A stretch of 64,000 nt of DNA from Agarilytica sp045430285 (GTDB lineage Bacteria > Pseudomonadota > Gammaproteobacteria > Pseudomonadales > Cellvibrionaceae): NCBI GenBank assembly GCA_045430285.1, contig JAILXV010000001.1, forward strand, positions 1,421,202-1,485,201. Direction: 5' to 3'. Under the pieces are notes generated by a model. It saw only the letters and a list, made by a program, of their open reading frames with translations, had not been told where the DNA came from and made no database searches. This document shows, one piece after another, positions 8,548 through 16,694 of the stretch (the first letter of the stretch is position 1; every line of letters starts with the position of its first letter). A program made the position numbers and the translations under genes.

Positions 8548-9363
8548 TTAATCCGTATTGTATAAATCGGACTGAAAACGCTTAAAGAAAGCCTCTGGGT
8601 AGGCACTCAGATGCTTCTTGAAGTCTTTTAGAAGGTGGGCCTGATCAAAGTACCCGTATATATCCGAAGCGACGAGGGAGCCTGACGGGACCTCAGCCAA
8701 ATACTTGCACACATTTTGTAAGCGTATCACCTGAGCAAAGCGCTTAGCGCTCATCCCTATATATGTGGCAAAAATACGGTTGAGTTGACGAGGACTCACG
8801 CCTAATTTATCGGCCAAACCCTCTCCAATACAAAGCTCCCCCTGAGAGGAGTAGATAAACGCTAGGGCCGTATCTAAAACACTAGCGTTTTTCTTCTCAG
8901 TGCGCTCGGTCTTCTGCGCGCGCCCCAACAAAGACTCCGCCACTGCGACTCGCCTCTCGAAGGAGGCGGGATAGAGGCGAGTATGCATCTGCGATAACGC
9001 GCTCCGCTTGAGGCATGACGTATCGATGACCTGGTCCCGAGTATCACGTAAATCAAGACCAAATAAGCGATGTAAAGCACCTGGCACAAAACGCACGCCG
9101 AAATAGTCTCCCGCTTCGGGCAACGTAAATTCTGTTACCTTCGTCATTGCTGTTACCAACTGAGTCGAATGCTTACTGATAAAAAGGGAGGCGATACCAT
9201 CAGGAATCACCGGATATGGCGTCGGCTTATCGACGGAGACTTGGACAAAAGAGTGAATATACTGCCTCAAACGTACAGAAGGTCTTGAGACACGTGTGCG
9301 CAGAGCAAATATGCGACTACCCTGAGGCGTGAAAAGCGGTTGAAAAGGCTCAAAAGAAAGCAT
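8548..9363 (-). CDS. AraC-family transcriptional regulator
   Basis: The protein has 271 residues. The N-terminal part (about 1-150) has the look of a DUF6597-type sensor domain (YIHSFVQV and GDYFGVRFVPGALHRLFG). The C-terminal about 100 residues form the two helix-turn-helix motifs of the AraC family, with the first around KLGVSPRQLNRIFATYIGMSAKRFAQVIRLQ and the second around YGYFDQAHLLKDFKKHLSAYPEAF. It is upstream of and co-oriented with fabA, so it may control that gene or be co-transcribed with it. The effector is unknown. Confidence 0.9.
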   Translation of the reverse strand: MLSFEPFQPLFTPQGSRIFALRTRVSRPSVRLRQYIHSFVQVSVDKPTPYPVIPDGIASLFISKHSTQLVTAMTKVTEFTLPEAGDYFGVRFVPGALHRLFGLDLRDTRDQVIDTSCLKRSALSQMHTRLYPASFERRVAVAESLLGRAQKTERTEKKNASVLDTALAFIYSSQGELCIGEGLADKLGVSPRQLNRIFATYIGMSAKRFAQVIRLQNVCKYLAEVPSGSLVASDIYGYFDQAHLLKDFKKHLSAYPEAFFKRFQSDLYNTD

Positions 9364-9470
9364 ATCACCTAACTCGGCGGGCAGCAGAAATCGGAAAAAA
9401 CTTAGTCAATAGAGGGTACCGGAGGTTCAGAGATAACGCCACACGGACCAAAGAAAAAGTGACAGGCAGA

Positions 9471-9496
9471 AAAAAACCAGCACAAGGCTGGTTTTT
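9471..9496 (-). terminator. Rho-independent terminator of the tRNA-Glu/tRNA-Gly transcript
   Basis: Read on the minus strand there is a stem (aaaaccagc / gctggtttt) with a short loop, followed by a run of Ts. It lies 6 bases past the 3' end of tRNA-Gly. Confidence 0.85.
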
Positions 9497-9501
9497 CGAA
9501 T

Positions 9502-9577
9502 TGGAGCGGAAAAGGAGGCTCGAACTCCCGACCCCAACCTTGGCAAGGTTGTGCTCTACCAACTGAGCTATTTCCGC
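9502..9577 (-). tRNA. tRNA-Gly (GCC)
   Basis: The minus strand folds as a full cloverleaf of 76 bases including an encoded CCA. The acceptor stem gcggaaa pairs with tttccgc, the D arm contains agctcagttggtagagc, the anticodon loop ttgccaa gives anticodon GCC, and the T loop ttcgagc is canonical. It follows tRNA-Glu by 9 bases on the same transcript. Confidence 0.97.
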
Positions 9578-9586
9578 ACTTGAAAT

Positions 9587-9662
9587 TGGCGTCCCCAAGG
9601 GGATTCGAACCCCTGTTACCGCCGTGAAAGGGCGGTGTCCTAGGCCTCTAGACGATGGGGAC
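9587..9662 (-). tRNA. tRNA-Glu (TTC)
   Basis: The minus strand gives a 76-base cloverleaf with encoded CCA. The acceptor stem is gtcccca/tggggac, the anticodon loop ctttcac gives anticodon TTC, and the T loop is ttcgaat. It is the first gene of a two-tRNA transcript. Confidence 0.97.
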
Positions 9663-9688
9663 AGGACGCTAATCTCAAAGAGGGGCGC

Positions 9689-9717
9689 ATTCTATTGAGC
9701 ATCCGAGTCCCTGTCAA
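9689..9717 (-). promoter_or_regulatory. Sigma-70 promoter of the tRNA operon
   Basis: On the minus strand TTGACA (9717-9712) is separated by exactly 17 bases from TAGAAT (9694-9689). A GC-rich discriminator (gcgcccc) follows, as is typical of stringently controlled stable-RNA promoters. The tRNA-Glu 5' end lies about 27 bases downstream. Confidence 0.9.
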
Positions 9718-9807
9718 CATCTTGCTTAAGGATTTTTTTCTCCATATGCAGAAACAAACTCAAAAACACAAAATGCTTAGTTTTTAAGCACTTAACGCGT
9801 AAATTAA

Positions 9808-10674
9808 TTGGCCAATTATTTGCGTCTACCCCCCTCACTGACTAGCCTTGGGTATATAGAGAGGAACAAAGCTGCGCTTATGTCTACCGCTTCCATCATC
9901 GTTATCATCGTTATATTACTGGGTGTACTGGTAAGCTATGCCTTCGTCCAACAAACGGTGCAAGCCAAACGAGAGCAGCGTATTCGCTTAACTAGCGCGC
10001 TAAAATCACGCTCACGAAGCTTCAAATTCATGCTGAATGGCTTTCCTCAGGGCTTTCTCACCAAAGAGCTTAAAATACTAGTACAACGCAGTTTAGCTGA
10101 CGTATGCGAACAATTATCCAAGTTAGATCCTGGAGACCCTTCCCACTTACAAGACCTTCAGATCGTCAACTCACAGATGGCCGAAACCCAGCGACAAGCT
10201 CCTGTTTCAGCGCCACCCACGCTCGACAACCCACAACAAATAAAAGATGTCCGAGCCTGCTTAGAAGAGCTTCATAAATACATATATAAACTGGAAGCGA
10301 AACAAACGATCCCCCGCAACCAAGCCCAGGTTTTTCGCAATCAAATTAAAGCACTGTCATTACAAGTCTCCGTTGATGGTCATGTTCTAAATGGCAATCA
10401 AGCACGGCAAGCCGGTAAAACCAAGCTCGCTATTCATTACTTCGATCTTGCGCAAAACCTTATCGTGAGAGAGTCAAAATCTGATGTCATGAAAAAACGC
10501 CTAGACCAGATTAAAGCGATTGTTGCTCAACTAAAAGAACGCCTAACCGACGAAGAGCAATCAGCCCCTATTTCGGCGGAAGATCAAGACCAAGCCGAAG
10601 AGGTCCAGGGCGAATGGGACAAATTCTCCTCAGATCAAGAAGATATCTGGAAGAAGAAAAACGTTTACGACTAA
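9808..10674 (+). CDS. Single-pass membrane protein, unknown function
   Basis: The protein has up to 288 residues. A strong hydrophobic helix (IIVIIVILLGVLVSYAFV) starts about 5 residues after the in-frame ATG at 9880, so that ATG (264 residues) is a plausible alternative start and puts the membrane helix at the N-terminus. The rest is soluble, helical and basic to about residue 240, then has an acidic tail of about 45 residues. The segment RQAGKTKLAIHYFDLAQNLIVRE has a TPR-like character. Similar one-helix anchored proteins are conserved in Pseudomonas-like genomes, but I know of no function. Confidence 0.6.
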   Translation: MANYLRLPPSLTSLGYIERNKAALMSTASIIVIIVILLGVLVSYAFVQQTVQAKREQRIRLTSALKSRSRSFKFMLNGFPQGFLTKELKILVQRSLADVCEQLSKLDPGDPSHLQDLQIVNSQMAETQRQAPVSAPPTLDNPQQIKDVRACLEELHKYIYKLEAKQTIPRNQAQVFRNQIKALSLQVSVDGHVLNGNQARQAGKTKLAIHYFDLAQNLIVRESKSDVMKKRLDQIKAIVAQLKERLTDEEQSAPISAEDQDQAEEVQGEWDKFSSDQEDIWKKKNVYD

Positions 10675-10690
10675 TGATTTCTTGTTGAGA

Positions 10691-11404
10691 CTACTTTTTT
10701 AGATACGCAGACTGAAACCGTTCAATCCTTTTCGCATTTGCCCCCAAATCACTTACACCTACCCGTGATACCGAGCGCATATCAATTACGCTTCCGCTAT
10801 CAGTCTGCCTCACTCGAACCACAACATCATCAACAAAACCAAACAGTGCCGTACTTTCTGACGCTTCAAAGGTAAAGGTTTCAGGACTTTGATAAATCAC
10901 TTGCCAACCCAAATTCTCCGCAACTCGCAGAGCTTTTTCATAGGCTGTAACGGCGGGGTCAACAACACTGAGCGGCGCTAATGTCGTGTAATGAGCGCGC
11001 TGTAAATCCATCACCTTCGCCGAAGGGGTTTCCAAACTATTTTCAGAATCAGTACGCAAGGTTTTCGCATGCACAAAATGAAGCGGATCGTTTAGATCCG
11101 TTGAAATATCATGAATTTTCGGTACCTTAAACCCCGCCCCAACAAGCAAAATAACCAACACCAAGGGCACGGCGCCAACAGCAAAGGTCGCGGCAGATAA
11201 GCTACGCACATCCGCCGAAATAACGCCAAACGACAATAACAACACCACTAAGGCCACGGCAGACAGTAATGCCGCCACTAATAAAGCGAGCGAGAAACCA
11301 CCAAAAGCCAATTTAAACGGTAAAAATTGAAACCGCTGGGCAACCATAGCGAACAACATAACTACCACAAGAATACATTCAATATTGAACAGCGTTTTTA
11401 TCAT
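10691..11404 (-). CDS. DUF1499 family membrane protein
   Basis: The 237-residue protein has three hydrophobic helices in the first 95 residues followed by a soluble DUF1499 domain (about 97-235). Family hallmarks visible are PKIHDISTDLNDPLHF at its start and the segment FGFVDDVVVRVR followed by DMRSVSRVGVSDLGANA. DUF1499 proteins are widespread and uncharacterised. The gene converges on the membrane protein gene to its left, with stops 16 bases apart. Confidence 0.85.
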   Translation of the reverse strand: MIKTLFNIECILVVVMLFAMVAQRFQFLPFKLAFGGFSLALLVAALLSAVALVVLLLSFGVISADVRSLSAATFAVGAVPLVLVILLVGAGFKVPKIHDISTDLNDPLHFVHAKTLRTDSENSLETPSAKVMDLQRAHYTTLAPLSVVDPAVTAYEKALRVAENLGWQVIYQSPETFTFEASESTALFGFVDDVVVRVRQTDSGSVIDMRSVSRVGVSDLGANAKRIERFQSAYLKK

Positions 11405-11460
11405 TATTGTGCTCCAGATTCGGCTGAAAATGTTAAGTGCTTGTCGTTTAGGTGACTGCC

Positions 11461-12129
11461 TTACGTAGCAGTAAAGGATACGATACGGCTAATTTCAGAC
11501 AACGGACGACCACTCTCCGCCTGCCATGTTAAAAATGCCTTTTGAACGTCTAAAAGATCCGCTTTCGAGGTGGGCTCTTTCTCAATTACACCATTGTTTT
11601 TTAATACCGCCACCACGTCACGCGTCAACTTAAAGGTATCTTTCCCGACCATACGTAAAAACGATGAGCCCGAAGCGCCACCGAGGTGTTTTCCTTTTTT
11701 CTTTAGATCCCACCACAGCAACAATGTTTGATCAGGAGTCCAATGCGCCAAGTATGCGCCAAAACCGCCGTGCTCTCGTGATTGCTCAATCACAAACTGC
11801 GCGTTCGCTCTTATGGATAATAATTTACCGCGGTGTCGAATAATGGCCGTATTTTTCATTGCGGTGTCGATATCGTCATCGCTTAACATCGCACAGAAAA
11901 ATGGATCAAAGTCTTTAAATGCTGCCTCGAAGCCAGGCCATTTATTATCCACCATCGAATGTTTTAATCCGGCTCTGAATATACGGCGCGACATATTAGA
12001 TAAATAATATTCATCGCTCTTCGCTTTTAATTCTTCATCGCTACAGACCTCAGGAAGTAGGCCTTCAACTTCGTCCTCACCGCCTTTATGTAAGCAAGCG
12101 AGCTGATATATTTCGCTGAATTTCTTCAT
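11461..12129 (-). CDS. DNA-3-methyladenine glycosylase I family protein
   Basis: The 222-residue protein resembles Tag, which removes 3-methyladenine from alkylated DNA. The segment MSRRIFRAGLKHSMVDNKWPGFEAAFKDFDP (about 46-76) and the following AIIRHRGKLLSIRANAQ (about 94-110) correspond to the Tag core where the wedge and base-pocket residues lie. It is longer than E. coli Tag (187), and I do not see the full C-terminal zinc ligands, so it may belong to a Tag-like subgroup. It starts 3 bases after the msrB stop, so damage repair of DNA and protein would be co-expressed. Confidence 0.8.
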   Translation of the reverse strand: MKKFSEIYQLACLHKGGEDEVEGLLPEVCSDEELKAKSDEYYLSNMSRRIFRAGLKHSMVDNKWPGFEAAFKDFDPFFCAMLSDDDIDTAMKNTAIIRHRGKLLSIRANAQFVIEQSREHGGFGAYLAHWTPDQTLLLWWDLKKKGKHLGGASGSSFLRMVGKDTFKLTRDVVAVLKNNGVIEKEPTSKADLLDVQKAFLTWQAESGRPLSEISRIVSFTAT

Positions 12130-12132
12130 GTG

Positions 12133-12543
12133 TTACTTAATTGTTTCCTCTGCATCCTCAAAATCAAGAGACGCGGAGTTGACGCAATATCGCATTCCGG
12201 TAGGGGCCGGCCCATCGGAAAACACATGCCCCAAATGAGAACCACAAGTCGCGCAGACAATTTCTGTACGGCTCATCATCAACGAAGTATCCGTATGTTC
12301 AACAACCGCCTCAGATGACGCAGCCTGATAGAAACTTGGCCACCCTGAGCCAGAGTCATATTTGGCGCCCGACTTGAACAAAACATCACCGCAACACTTA
12401 CAGCGATACTGGCCTTCACCTTTATGATCCCAGAAACACCCCGTAAAAGGTGGCTCGGTGCCCTTCTCTCGGCAAATGCGGTATTCATCTGCCGAAAGCT
12501 TATCTCGCCAGTACGCATCGTTTTTTAAAGAATCATCTGCCAT
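12133..12543 (-). CDS. msrB: Peptide-methionine (R)-S-oxide reductase
   Basis: MsrB reduces the R epimer of methionine sulfoxide in proteins. The catalytic Cys120 lies in MRYCVNSASL. Zinc-binding pairs are present as CKCC (Cys48/Cys51) and CATC (Cys97/Cys100), and GSGWPSF and HLGHVF are intact. Cys36 in FTGCFW is at the position often used as resolving cysteine. At 136 residues it is the free-standing cytosolic form, not fused to MsrA. It is the first gene of a two-gene operon with the tag-like glycosylase. Confidence 0.96.
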   Translation of the reverse strand: MADDSLKNDAYWRDKLSADEYRICREKGTEPPFTGCFWDHKGEGQYRCKCCGDVLFKSGAKYDSGSGWPSFYQAASSEAVVEHTDTSLMMSRTEIVCATCGSHLGHVFSDGPAPTGMRYCVNSASLDFEDAEETIK

Positions 12544-12633
12544 AATCGCATCTCATAATATGGAAGGTTTAAGGTACAAGTCTTAAGCACTCTAAACTAA
12601 CTCAAAACCTGTGAAAACAATACTGAAATCGTT

Positions 12634-13848
12634 ATGCAACGGATTAACAAATCGGAAAAACTAGCAGACGTCTGCTATGACATTCGCGGCCCCGTACTTG
12701 AGCACGCAAATCGCTTAGAGGAAGAAGGCCATCGTATATTAAAACTGAATATCGGTAACCCTGCACCGTTTGGCTTTGACGCCCCAGACGAGCTTATCGC
12801 GGACGTTATTCACAATATGCGAAATGCCCAAGGCTACATTGCATCCAAAGGTTTGTTTGCCGCCCGTAAGGCGATTATGCAGGAGTGTCAGCAGCTAGAC
12901 ATCCCAGGTGTAGATGTCGACGACATTTTCCTAGGCAACGGCGTCAGCGAACTCATCGTCATGGCCTGCCAAGCTTTACTTAACACTGGCGATGAAGTGC
13001 TCATCCCCTCTCCAGACTACCCCCTGTGGACAGCTGCAGTGAACTTGTCCGGCGGCAACCCCGTGCACTATCGCTGCGATGAAAGTGCCGACTGGTATCC
13101 GGATATTGACGATATTAAATCCAAAATCACGAAAAAGACACGCGCGCTCCTTGTGATCAACCCCAACAATCCTACCGGCGCCGTATACAGCAAAGAAATG
13201 CTGGAACAATTGGTGGCGGTTGCGCGCGAACATAAGCTCGTTTTATTTGCCGATGAAATTTACTCGAAAATTTTATACGAAGACGCCGAGTTCATCCCCA
13301 TGGCAAAAATTGCACAAGATATGTTGTGCATTAGCTTTAATGGCCTATCCAAGTCCTACCGTTTAGCGGGTTTCCGTTCTGGCTGGATGGTCATCAGCGG
13401 CGCCAAGGAGCAAGCAAAAGGCTATATTGAAGGCCTAGAGATGCTTTCATCGATGCGCCTCTGTGCCAATGTGCCGGCAATGTATGCCGTGCAAACCGCA
13501 TTAGGCGGCTATCAAAGTATTAACGAGCTGATCCTGCCTGGCGGCCGCTTACTTGAACAGCGAAACGCCGCATGCGACGCCTTAGAAAAGATTCCTGGCA
13601 TTAGCTGTGTACGGCCAAAGGGAGCAATATACCTATTCCCTAAAATCGACAGAGAGATGTACGACATAAAAGATGATCAGAAACTGATTTTGGATTTTCT
13701 GTTAAAAGACAAAATTCTTCTGGTACAAGGCACTGCCTTTAACTGGCCAGATCCTGACCACTTCCGTATCGTATTTTTGCCTCAGGCAAATGAGATAACG
13801 GAAGCTATCGAAAAGTTCGGCACTTTCTTACAGGCCTATAAAAAATAA
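12634..13848 (+). CDS. alaA: Alanine transaminase (PLP-dependent)
   Basis: The 404-residue protein is close to E. coli AlaA (YfbQ, 405), which forms alanine from glutamate and pyruvate. The PLP lysine is Lys240 in FNGLSKSYRLAGFR. Other conserved fold-type I blocks are LNIGNPAPFGFDAPDE (38-53), NPNNPTGAVYSKE (176-188) and FADEIYSKILY (205-215). Length and end are full. The msrB gene is divergent, leaving 90 bases for both promoters. Confidence 0.95.
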   Translation: MQRINKSEKLADVCYDIRGPVLEHANRLEEEGHRILKLNIGNPAPFGFDAPDELIADVIHNMRNAQGYIASKGLFAARKAIMQECQQLDIPGVDVDDIFLGNGVSELIVMACQALLNTGDEVLIPSPDYPLWTAAVNLSGGNPVHYRCDESADWYPDIDDIKSKITKKTRALLVINPNNPTGAVYSKEMLEQLVAVAREHKLVLFADEIYSKILYEDAEFIPMAKIAQDMLCISFNGLSKSYRLAGFRSGWMVISGAKEQAKGYIEGLEMLSSMRLCANVPAMYAVQTALGGYQSINELILPGGRLLEQRNAACDALEKIPGISCVRPKGAIYLFPKIDREMYDIKDDQKLILDFLLKDKILLVQGTAFNWPDPDHFRIVFLPQANEITEAIEKFGTFLQAYKK

Positions 13849-13884
13849 AACCAACGAAGGCGCACTGAAGCTGATTCTCGCATC

Positions 13885-14343
13885 ATGAAAGAACCTATTG
13901 GCGACTTGCATATTGACGACTTTTGTAAAGACACGGCAAAAATATTACTGATGCTGTTTCGTCGTTTTCCCGTAAAAACGACGCTTTACGTAGAAGATAT
14001 ATCCGGACCAGACACTCCAGATGAGTTCGGGCTTCACAGTCCGCGCTTTGAATCTTGTTTTAGCGCCATGGTGTGGCTCAAAGATGCCGACTACATCCAC
14101 TACGCCACTGCAGTAAAGCAGGAGGCCGTAGAAGAAGCTGTATTGTCCCACAGAGGCTTTAATTTACTGACAAGCATTGATGACGAAGCACACTTAAACG
14201 CCCATACAGAGCCCAGTAATCAGTCTGAGCCGCCTATGGGGCGTCGTATTGACCATATCAAGCATACAATTCAGTACGGCTCATCAGAAGCGCTTAAAAT
14301 ATTGGTCCTGCGGTATATGATGAAATCACGGGATTTCCTATAG
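13885..14343 (+). CDS. Conserved hypothetical protein
   Basis: The protein has 152 residues with no signal peptide or membrane segment. The sequence is mixed alpha/beta and acidic in the middle, with notable segments KILLMLFRRFPVKTTLYVEDI and SPRFESCFSAMVWLKDADYI. The gene follows alaA by 36 bases and may be read from the same transcript. I do not recognise a family and propose no function. Confidence 0.6.
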   Translation: MKEPIGDLHIDDFCKDTAKILLMLFRRFPVKTTLYVEDISGPDTPDEFGLHSPRFESCFSAMVWLKDADYIHYATAVKQEAVEEAVLSHRGFNLLTSIDDEAHLNAHTEPSNQSEPPMGRRIDHIKHTIQYGSSEALKILVLRYMMKSRDFL

Positions 14344-14514
14344 CACTCGCCCTCCCTTGCACCAGACCTACCCCTTATTGCCAACCATACACGTAAAAAA
14401 CTGCCCGCTTTAGTCGTGGAAAATGCCGCTAAAAGCGTCTCCTGTGTTGCGGGCACGAATGAACAAAATCGACCCCTCATTTGCTGCTACACTTTAAAAA
14501 GGTCCCATATTTAC

Positions 14515-14589
14515 ATGTCAGAAAAACAGCAAGTTGATGCGCACTTAAATAGTTATTACTCTCCTCGATGGACGCGAACGGAATGTTAA
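14515..14589 (+). CDS. Possible small upstream ORF, 24 residues, overlapping the GGDEF-EAL start
   Basis: An ATG at 14515 opens 24 codons (peptide begins MSEKQQVDAHLNSYY and ends with RTEC). Its TAA at 14587 overlaps an in-frame ATG of the downstream cyclase/phosphodiesterase gene at 14583 (ATGTTAA). That arrangement suits translational coupling. No convincing Shine-Dalgarno precedes it, so this is tentative. Confidence 0.3.
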   Translation: MSEKQQVDAHLNSYYSPRWTRTEC

Positions 14590-16649
14590 TCGTCATAACA
14601 ATTCAAATACTCCTGACGCTTGCCGCATCTGCTCTCGTTATTAAATACTTCGCCGCTCAAAGCGCCACAAAGTCGCGCATCACCTTTCAAGGCTTTAGCT
14701 TTGCGATTTTGGGCGTAAGTCTGATCACGCTCTCAATGGCAGGTTTGCTGATAGGCGCCACTCTCGTACCACCAGAATATCTACTCCCGCTTACGCCACA
14801 AGAACAATTGATTACCTTCTCTGTACAAGTGGGAACACTCTGCGTTCTTACTGCGTTGTTTGCGCAACTAAACCAGCGTAAAAAATGGTTAACACTCGCC
14901 GCCAAGGGGATGGATAGCCCCATCAAAAACTCAGATCCACAAGAAGCGCAACAAACCCCCTCGGCCTTAGATATTAACGACAGCCCCCGATTCGATGCTT
15001 TTTTTCATGACAGCCCTGCACACTTTTTAATCATTAACGCACAACACACCATCATCGACTGCAACCGCACCTTTGCGCGCTTTATTGGTGAAACATTGGA
15101 AGCGATCATCGGAAAGTCGCTCTACGCGCTCGTCGAAGAAGACGAGCAAGACCGTCTAAAGCATCTAACCGTAGAGAAAGTGCAACGAAAGAAAATCTCA
15201 TATGAGATTGATATTCGTTTGAAAAATCGCGACAACGAACCACTTTGGGTGAAACTGCTACCTCGCATTGTTGCCCTGCCGGATGGAGATGAAGGCTTAT
15301 TGCTACTTGTCCAGGATATTCGCGAATCAAAAAGTCTCGCCGAACTCATCTCGTTCCACTCTCAATACGATGAGCTAACCATGCTGCATAATCGCGAGGG
15401 CTTAGAAAAGTATCTTGCAAAAGCGCTGTCCATTGCCAAGGACAGCGGTGGGCGCATCGCGCTTTTCTATATCGATGTGGATCAATTAAAAGTCGTGAAC
15501 GATACCTGCGGCCACGGCGCAGGCGATCGGCTACTCCAACATCTTGTTTCAATTATTGGCCAAGCCTGTGACGAACGCAGTTTTTTCGCCCGCGTAGGGG
15601 GCGATGAATTCGCCATCGTAAAACTGAACAGCTCTGAAGAAGAAGCGAAAAATATCGCTGAGAGTATGCGCAGTGCGGCAGAAGACTTTACCTTTGTATG
15701 GGAAACCCACAATTACCGACAAAGCATTAGTGTTGGGGTGGCCCTAAGCTCCCCCAGCCTAAATAATGTTATTGACCTGCTCGGCGCTTCAGATGCCGCC
15801 TGCTACACCGCAAAACAAGATGGCAAGAACCGCGTCGTGGTTTACGCCGAAGAAGTCGATAGCTCTCACCATAATCGCCTAGATATGATGTGGGTAAGTC
15901 GCCTACAAAAAGCCATTCAGGACGGCGCATTCGAACTCTATTTTCAGCCCATCATTAAACTGGATGATGAGGATTCCGAGCATGTTCACTATGAATTTTT
16001 AATACGCTATGTCGACGAGAAAAATCAGCACATTTTGCCTGGTGAATTTCTGCCTGCGGTTGAGCGCTTCGGCCTTTCTGAACAAATAGACCTGTGGGTC
16101 CTTACGACCGCGTTAGACTACCTCGACAAACACCCAGAACACACCACGCTACTAAATTGCTGTTCAATTAACTTAACCAGTCAGTCCATTGCTAACCCGC
16201 GGATACGCAGTGCTATTTTACAGGTTGTCGAGAGCTATACATTCCCGAGAGAAAAAATCTGCTTCGAAATTACAGAATCAAGCGCAATCCAAAACCTTAA
16301 CGAAGCAAAAGATTTTCTGAACGAATTAAAAACCCTAGGCTGCAACCTCGCGCTAGATGATTTTGGCACAGGCTTTTCGTCTTTTGGTTATCTTAAAAAT
16401 CTACACGTTGACTACATCAAAATTGACGGATCGTTCGTACGTGATATTACGAAAGATAAGTTTGATCGTGCGATGGTGTCATCCATCAATAACATCGGCA
16501 AAGAAATGGATATCGCCATTATCGCGGAATATGCAGAAAGCCACGAAATTATTCAACTATTACAAGAAATGAATGTGGATTTTGCCCAAGGCAACGCGAT
16601 CCATGAACCGATGCCACTCTACCGCCTAGAGGACTATTACAACAACTAA
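14568..16649 (+). CDS. Membrane PAS-GGDEF-EAL protein (c-di-GMP synthesis/degradation)
   Basis: The protein has 693 residues. Three hydrophobic helices lie in about 1-105, a PAS domain at about 135-250, a GGDEF domain at about 262-420 and an EAL domain at about 430-690. The cyclase active site RVGGDEF is canonical. The EAL signature is EFL in HYEFLIRY, retaining the metal-binding Glu. The phosphodiesterase motifs DDFGTGFSS and DYIKIDGSF are intact, so both activities are possible. The start could be 14568 or the ATG at 14583, which overlaps the stop of a small upstream ORF. With PilZ and MshE proteins also encoded here it may feed attachment control, but this is inference. Confidence 0.93.
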   Translation: MDANGMLIVITIQILLTLAASALVIKYFAAQSATKSRITFQGFSFAILGVSLITLSMAGLLIGATLVPPEYLLPLTPQEQLITFSVQVGTLCVLTALFAQLNQRKKWLTLAAKGMDSPIKNSDPQEAQQTPSALDINDSPRFDAFFHDSPAHFLIINAQHTIIDCNRTFARFIGETLEAIIGKSLYALVEEDEQDRLKHLTVEKVQRKKISYEIDIRLKNRDNEPLWVKLLPRIVALPDGDEGLLLLVQDIRESKSLAELISFHSQYDELTMLHNREGLEKYLAKALSIAKDSGGRIALFYIDVDQLKVVNDTCGHGAGDRLLQHLVSIIGQACDERSFFARVGGDEFAIVKLNSSEEEAKNIAESMRSAAEDFTFVWETHNYRQSISVGVALSSPSLNNVIDLLGASDAACYTAKQDGKNRVVVYAEEVDSSHHNRLDMMWVSRLQKAIQDGAFELYFQPIIKLDDEDSEHVHYEFLIRYVDEKNQHILPGEFLPAVERFGLSEQIDLWVLTTALDYLDKHPEHTTLLNCCSINLTSQSIANPRIRSAILQVVESYTFPREKICFEITESSAIQNLNEAKDFLNELKTLGCNLALDDFGTGFSSFGYLKNLHVDYIKIDGSFVRDITKDKFDRAMVSSINNIGKEMDIAIIAEYAESHEIIQLLQEMNVDFAQGNAIHEPMPLYRLEDYYNN

Positions 16650-16694
16650 TATGCTTTCCTCCAAGCTAGCCCCCCAAAATTCCCGCCAGACGTT

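Noticed and set aside
9365..9598. Open frame of 77 codons on the minus strand
   Set aside because: It runs through tRNA-Gly and its terminator; the translated text is the usual artefact of a tRNA (AQLVEH...), not a protein.
9502..9662. tRNA pair as an integration site for a genomic island
   Set aside because: No integrase and no duplicated tRNA 3' end were seen nearby, so there is no sign of an inserted element.
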